NCBI GenBank assembly: GCA_003151275.1
Contig: PLXC01000188.1
Location: forward strand, 1 to 16,740
Reading direction: 5' to 3'
DNA length: 16,740 bases
DNA from: Candidatus Melainabacteria bacterium
GTDB lineage: Bacteria > Cyanobacteriota > Vampirovibrionia > Obscuribacterales > Obscuribacteraceae
The notes beneath the pieces are model-generated. The model worked only from the letters and a program-made list of their open reading frames with translations, searched no databases and had not been told where the DNA came from. Shown here piece by piece: positions 13,598-16,740 of this stretch. How positions within the stretch are numbered: the first letter of the stretch is position 1; each line of letters opens with the position of its first letter. A program made the position numbers and the translations under genes.

Positions 13598-14224
13598 CTA
13601 CAGATTCGTCAGGCAATGCTCAAGCTTATCGCACAGCCCGACTAGCTCGTCGTGCATATATTCGTCAGTTGCTTCGGCGACTGGCAAGTATTCTTCTCGC
13701 GTCTCGATCAAATATCGTTTTTGAAACACCGCGTCATTGCATTCGATTGCGTCACGCATGTTGTCCAGTCTGTCAGCCAGTTTGACTAGCCGTGTCGGAA
13801 TCGCAGCTTGCATGATGCGCTCGTGATATGTTTTCAGTTGAACTTCGCGCGGAATTTTTTTATCAGGATTTGGTTTTGTCAAAACCGAGACCATAAGCGC
13901 AATAATGCGCCCAAACTTTTGTTCTAAATCGCTAGTGGTGACTCGGCCATTACCGTCTTCGACAACATCATGAAGAAGAGCAGCACAGAGGGCATCCGTG
14001 TCTCTCAATCCCAGCTCTTCAAACAAAATCAAGGCAACACGCATTGGATGAATGACATACGGTTCGCGTAATTCGGGATCGATCTTGGGCGGCTTTCTGA
14101 ATTGTCCCTCGTGAATTTGCTCTGCTAACGTCAATGCGCGCGTAAGCAAGACACGTTTAGGGTGCTGCAATTCGTCCACTTGCAACATTAAACGGTGTCT
14201 GATTTGTCCTGTGGAATTAGGCAT
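13598..14224 (-). CDS. Single-domain HD hydrolase, RelA/SpoT N-terminal type (small alarmone hydrolase-like)
   Basis: 208 aa from ATG 14224; ATG 14188 is an alternative, and a longer TTG frame from 14296 is unlikely. No start has a good Shine-Dalgarno. It carries the metal-dependent HD domain of (p)ppGpp hydrolases: RKPPKIDPELREPYVIHP with H59, AALLHDVVED with the H85-D86 pair and E89-D90, and RLVKLADRLDNMRD with D151. The segment order and spacing follow Mesh1/SpoT hydrolase domains. No synthetase, TGS or ACT domain follows, so it is a stand-alone enzyme of the SAH class. It would degrade guanosine tetraphosphate or, as shown for animal Mesh1, NADPH; the substrate is inferred. It is the only - strand gene in this part and converges on the protease gene with a 112-nt gap; codon use is A/T-ending like the protease. 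Confidence 0.8.
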   Translation of the reverse strand: MPNSTGQIRHRLMLQVDELQHPKRVLLTRALTLAEQIHEGQFRKPPKIDPELREPYVIHPMRVALILFEELGLRDTDALCAALLHDVVEDGNGRVTTSDLEQKFGRIIALMVSVLTKPNPDKKIPREVQLKTYHERIMQAAIPTRLVKLADRLDNMRDAIECNDAVFQKRYLIETREEYLPVAEATDEYMHDELVGLCDKLEHCLTNL

Positions 14225-14862
14225 TTTCTGACAGTCGAAGATCTCTATTACCCAGATTATACGCAGTCCAGAACAAGTAATATCAGACCTGCGCAAAATT
14301 TGAACTTGTACCCTACAGTCGACGTCTCTTTGTCAGACTTAATACAATGTCTTCTTTGCATCCGCATTCTAACGAGCTGCGCTAACCCTGAAGCATGGTG
14401 CTGTAACAGCTATACAAAGCCGATGTTTTAACGGTGGATGTCATTAGTTCTCTTGTCGTCAAAGCGCCTAACCCACTAGCCAAGGGCTTCGCTGACGTTG
14501 CTGTCAAGAAAAATCGGCAAGACGCCTCTTTGAAACCGCCTGTTCGACTGTGTTTGGCGCCTTTAGCGATGATGAACTTCCTTCAACCTCCATTGTTTTG
14601 CCTATAGCTATGGCCGTAATTTAAGAGCGTTTCCATTTTCCTTTTCCACCAACAAGTTTCCCACAGCCAGTAGCCTTTCCTGATTTTGCAGTTGCTTTTG
14701 AAGCGCTTTCAAGCGCCTCGAATACGCATACGAATCGGCTTACTGCATCCATCTCGAAGGGTCACAACGCGAGTTCCGCATCTGCGTGCGAGCTCTGAGC
14801 CGTTGGTTCACTTCAATCAAAAGTCAGCTGCCATGCGGCTGTCTCACCAAGTGAGGTTTATC
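14225..14862. other. Long divergent intergenic region
   Basis: 638 nt between the divergent HD-hydrolase and thioesterase genes with no recognised gene. Features seen: a pyrimidine-rich stretch at about 14570-14690, a near-palindrome TTGAAGCGCTTTCAA at 14697-14711 followed by a repeated AAGCGC, and a CAGCTG / CGGCTG hairpin at 14826-14842. An in-frame extension of the thioesterase gene back to 14686 is open but lacks the family pattern and a ribosome site. The two promoters must lie here; I could not assign them. Confidence 0.45.
14843..14856 (+). promoter_or_regulatory. Hairpin enclosing the Shine-Dalgarno of the thioesterase gene
   Basis: CTCAC (14843-14847) pairs perfectly with GTGAG (14851-14855) around CAA, and the GAGG ribosome site (14853-14856) lies in the 3' arm, 6 nt before the ATG. 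Folding would hide the ribosome site, so translation may be structure-controlled. A second hairpin (14826-14842) stacks directly upstream. Confidence 0.45.
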
Positions 14863-15864
14863 ATGAAAAAGTTACACAGATGCCCAGCGGTTCGCGTCGG
14901 AATGTTTCCCAAAGACACGAACGCAACTGGCACGAATATCTTCGGTGGCGTCATTCTGAGCCACATGGACATTGCCGGTGCCATTGCCGCCCGTGAAGTC
15001 ACCGATCACCGCGTCTTCACCGTCAGTTTCGACAAAGTCGTCTTCAAACAGCCGGTCCATATCGGGGATGTGCTGACCTGCTGGTCCGAAGTGATTCGAA
15101 CCGGTCGCACATCAATCACCACCCGCATCATCGTCGAGGCACAACGCAAAGGCGTCTTCATTCCGGTTACCGAAGGGGAAGCCGTCTATGTGGCAGTCGA
15201 TGATGATGGTCGTCCGACTCCAATCAAGGGCAAGGCCCAGACGGTCGCTTCTCACGCTACAGGTGATTGCGGTCGATCTTGCCACCACTCTGTCGCGCCA
15301 GCTCCCGACCAGTCCGGCCCGACCCAGAGCAAAAGCAAGAAGAACAAATCGTCAAAGAAGCACAGGCAGCAATGCCCGGCAATTCGCATCGGTATGCTTC
15401 CCAAAGACACGAGCTACACCGGCACGAATATCTTTGCGGGCGTGATTCTGAGCCACATGGACACAGCCGGTGTCATTGCTACGCGCGATGTCACTAACCA
15501 CCGTGTCGTCACCGTTAGTTTTGACAAGGTTGTCTTCAAGCAGCCGGTGCATGTCGGTGATGTGCTGACCTGCTGGTCCGAAGTGATCAAAGTTGGGCGC
15601 ACATCGATTACCACCCGCATCATTGTGCAGGCTCAGCGCAAAGGCGTGTTCATCCCCGTGACCGAGGGAGAAGCCGTCTACGTTTCCGTCGACCCTGCCG
15701 GTAAACCCATACCCGTCAAGGACGAAGGTACCCAAGCGCCAGTTATTGGTGCATCAAATTGCGGTCCGTCTTGCGGCTCCTCTAATTCCACCCCACCGGC
15801 AAAAACCGGCAAGCAGCGGAAGAAGGGCAAAAAAAAGTCCAAGAAAAACAAGGGTGCGAAGTGA
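14863..15864 (+). CDS. Tandem-duplicated YciA-type acyl-CoA thioesterase with Cys/Lys-rich tails
   Basis: 333 aa from ATG 14863 (GTGAGG 6 nt upstream). Two hotdog domains repeat with a 164-residue period: MFPKDTNATGTNIFGGVILSHMD (14-36) and MLPKDTSYTGTNIFAGVILSHMD (178-200), each followed by VSFDKVVFKQPVHxGDVLTCWSEVI and TSITTRIIV. The family hydrolyses acyl-CoA thioesters. The catalytic Asp is kept in both (D36, D200), but the Asn of DTN is N20 in the first and Ser184 in the second. The duplication includes the tails: DCGRSC (135-140) and NCGPSC (299-304), each followed by a Lys/Ser-rich run, the last being KKGKKKSKKNKGAK-like. The two halves are also alike at DNA level. The basic tails could bind nucleic acid, ribosomes or acidic polymers; the paired CxxxC could bind metal. 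Ordinary YciA is one ~130-aa domain without tails. Confidence 0.85.
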   Translation: MKKLHRCPAVRVGMFPKDTNATGTNIFGGVILSHMDIAGAIAAREVTDHRVFTVSFDKVVFKQPVHIGDVLTCWSEVIRTGRTSITTRIIVEAQRKGVFIPVTEGEAVYVAVDDDGRPTPIKGKAQTVASHATGDCGRSCHHSVAPAPDQSGPTQSKSKKNKSSKKHRQQCPAIRIGMLPKDTSYTGTNIFAGVILSHMDTAGVIATRDVTNHRVVTVSFDKVVFKQPVHVGDVLTCWSEVIKVGRTSITTRIIVQAQRKGVFIPVTEGEAVYVSVDPAGKPIPVKDEGTQAPVIGASNCGPSCGSSNSTPPAKTGKQRKKGKKKSKKNKGAK

Positions 15865-15891
15865 TACCGCAATTGGTGCGTTCACTTCGTC
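15857..15891 (+). terminator. Hairpin spanning the thioesterase stop codon
   Basis: CGAAGTGA (15857-15864, containing the stop TGA) pairs perfectly with TCACTTCG (15882-15889); an inner CGCA / TGCG stem with loop ATTGG completes it. TCTTCTTTCC follows. It looks like a partial terminator or attenuator between the thioesterase and histidine-phosphatase genes. Confidence 0.5.
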
Positions 15892-15922
15892 TTCTTTCCA
15901 CTAACGCCGAGAGGACCTGATA

Positions 15923-16582
15923 ATGACCGAGTATCTGGCGCTTGTGCGTCATGGAGAAACTCTGCCTAACATCCTCGTAGAACAGCAAGCGCAGGGCTTG
16001 TTCTACGAGGTGTCAGGAGCAGATGAAACCGTCACGCTAACAGAGTTTGGCGTAGAGCAAATTGTGAGCGTCGGAAAGTGGCTTGCGAAGCTGTTTACGA
16101 AAGACAACCCGCTTGCTCGAATCCTCGTCAGTGGTTACAAGCGCACTGACCAGTCCGCCGACCACATCGAGGACCAGCTTCCCTACAAGCCCGCGCGCAA
16201 GGAGGACCGTCGCTTCGACAAACGCAGTTACGGCGACTTCTGGAACATCACCTACAGGGGTGTGCAGGAGCTTCATCCTGAGGAATACGAGCGCTTCCTG
16301 CAGGAAGGTCCGCTTCGTTACCGTCCTCCTGGAGGTGAGAACTACCCGCAGCTGTTTGCTCGCGTTTCAGAAGGTCTCGCTGAGGTCTCGAAAGCGTCGG
16401 GGAATCAGCTGATTGTTTGCCATCTCGTTGTCTTTCTGGCTATTCAACGCGAGTTGGAGGGTCATGAAGACGAGCATGTGCATGAACGCTATGAGGCCAG
16501 CGCATTGCCAAACGGCCATGTGCGACTCTACAAGCGCGAGAATGCGGATGAGCCGTGGCAGCCAGTGGACCTGGTCGCGTGA
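15923..16582 (+). CDS. Histidine phosphatase superfamily protein (phosphoglycerate-mutase-like)
   Basis: 219 aa. It starts with the defining LVRHGET motif: R9, phospho-accepting H10, E12. The second catalytic pair members are R74 (SGYKRTDQSA) and H167 (IVCHLVV). PGGENYPQLFARVSEGL (136-152) matches the PGGES-type motif of the family. Unusual points: the common L-x-E-x-x-x-G-x-x-EG acid segment is FDKRSYGDFW (98-107), so the usual acid/base glutamate is not where expected, and the second histidine is in VCHLV rather than V(T/S)HGG. It is therefore a phosphatase of unknown substrate rather than a glycolytic mutase. GAGG at 15911-15914 lies 8 nt before the ATG. It follows the thioesterase gene by 58 nt, with a hairpin in between, and ends before a strong terminator. 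Confidence 0.83.
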   Translation: MTEYLALVRHGETLPNILVEQQAQGLFYEVSGADETVTLTEFGVEQIVSVGKWLAKLFTKDNPLARILVSGYKRTDQSADHIEDQLPYKPARKEDRRFDKRSYGDFWNITYRGVQELHPEEYERFLQEGPLRYRPPGGENYPQLFARVSEGLAEVSKASGNQLIVCHLVVFLAIQRELEGHEDEHVHERYEASALPNGHVRLYKRENADEPWQPVDLVA

Positions 16583-16598
16583 TTGAAAAAAGATGGAG

Positions 16599-16650
16599 AA
16601 GCCATTGAGGACATTCGGATAAAACCGACATGTTCTCAGTGGCTTTTTCT
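16599..16650 (+). terminator. Strong intrinsic terminator after the histidine phosphatase gene
   Basis: AAGCCATTGAG (16599-16609) pairs with CTCAGTGGCTT (one G-T pair), continued inside by ACAT / ATGT and TCGG / CCGA with one bulged C and an ATAAAA loop. The 3' arm runs into GGCTTTTTCT. This is the best intrinsic terminator in the window, closing the group of genes from 14863 on. Confidence 0.85.
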
Positions 16651-16663
16651 ACTTTTTGCGCTT

Positions 16664-16730
16664 TTTGATCATTTCAGGACTTTGATCATTGAGGAGTTTT
16701 GATCATTTCAGGGTTTTTGATCAATCGGGG
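16664..16730. repeat. Four tandem TGATCA-centred repeats, 17-18 bp period
   Basis: Copies start at 16664, 16681, 16698 and 16716. Copies 1 and 3 are identical over 15 nt (TTTGATCATTTCAGG); copy 2 is TTTGATCATTGAGGA and copy 4 TTTGATCAATCGGGG. Each holds the palindrome TGATCA and so a GATC site. The array is outside any gene, just after a terminator, and may continue beyond the window. Confidence 0.85.
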
Positions 16731-16740
16731 ACCTCGATGC

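Noticed and set aside
14195..14431. 78-codon + strand frame upstream of the HD gene
   Set aside because: No ribosome site or protein pattern, and it overlaps the start region of the HD hydrolase gene on the other strand.
16664..16730. Possible CRISPR array
   Set aside because: Repeat period is 17-18 bp with no room for spacers, and no cas genes are present.

Overview
The window reads as the chromosome of a Gram-negative-type bacterium with moderate GC. No rRNA, tRNA, transposase, integrase or CRISPR array was found. The mix of genes (a cyanobacterial-type class V aminotransferase, a CADD-like oxygenase, a cyanophycinase-like peptidase, and many secreted or proline-rich proteins of unknown family) would fit a non-photosynthetic relative of cyanobacteria (Vampirovibrionia/Melainabacteria). 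That placement is a weak inference from gene content.

Region 1 (433-4175, + strand) is amino-acid metabolism: a leucine-type amino-acid dehydrogenase, a small cysteine-rich protein starting 6 nt after it in the same frame, a PLP-dependent alanine/serine-glyoxylate-type aminotransferase, and a secreted proline-rich protein of unknown function.

Region 2 (4270-6732, + strand) is the clearest functional unit, a tight four-gene folate operon. A CADD-family diiron protein (the Chlamydia-type p-aminobenzoate synthase family) lies 14 nt upstream of folP, and folP-folB and folB-folK are joined by 1-nt stop/start overlaps. The operon would make pABA, the pterin side chain cleavage product and the pyrophosphorylated pterin, and join them to dihydropteroate.

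Region 3 (6829-8820, - strand) holds a degenerate response-regulator receiver, a membrane-anchored proline-rich protein, a coiled-coil protein overlapping it by 40 nt, and a probable 67-aa protein. Upstream of these (8821-9477) is a gene-poor stretch with hairpins and an imperfect 55-bp direct repeat.

Region 4 (9478-16582, mostly + strand) is a run of individually spaced genes, nearly all hydrolases of unrelated folds: a YdcF/DUF218 protein, a cyanophycinase-like S51 peptidase, a HAD phosphatase, a secreted two-domain retropepsin-like protein, a single-domain HD alarmone-hydrolase-like protein (- strand), an internally duplicated YciA-type acyl-CoA thioesterase and a histidine phosphatase. 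The protease and HD genes are visibly more A/T-ending in codon use than the others. Several genes here have a short perfect hairpin touching or containing the Shine-Dalgarno, and strong hairpins separate them. The window ends with a good terminator and four copies of a 17-18 bp TGATCA-centred repeat.
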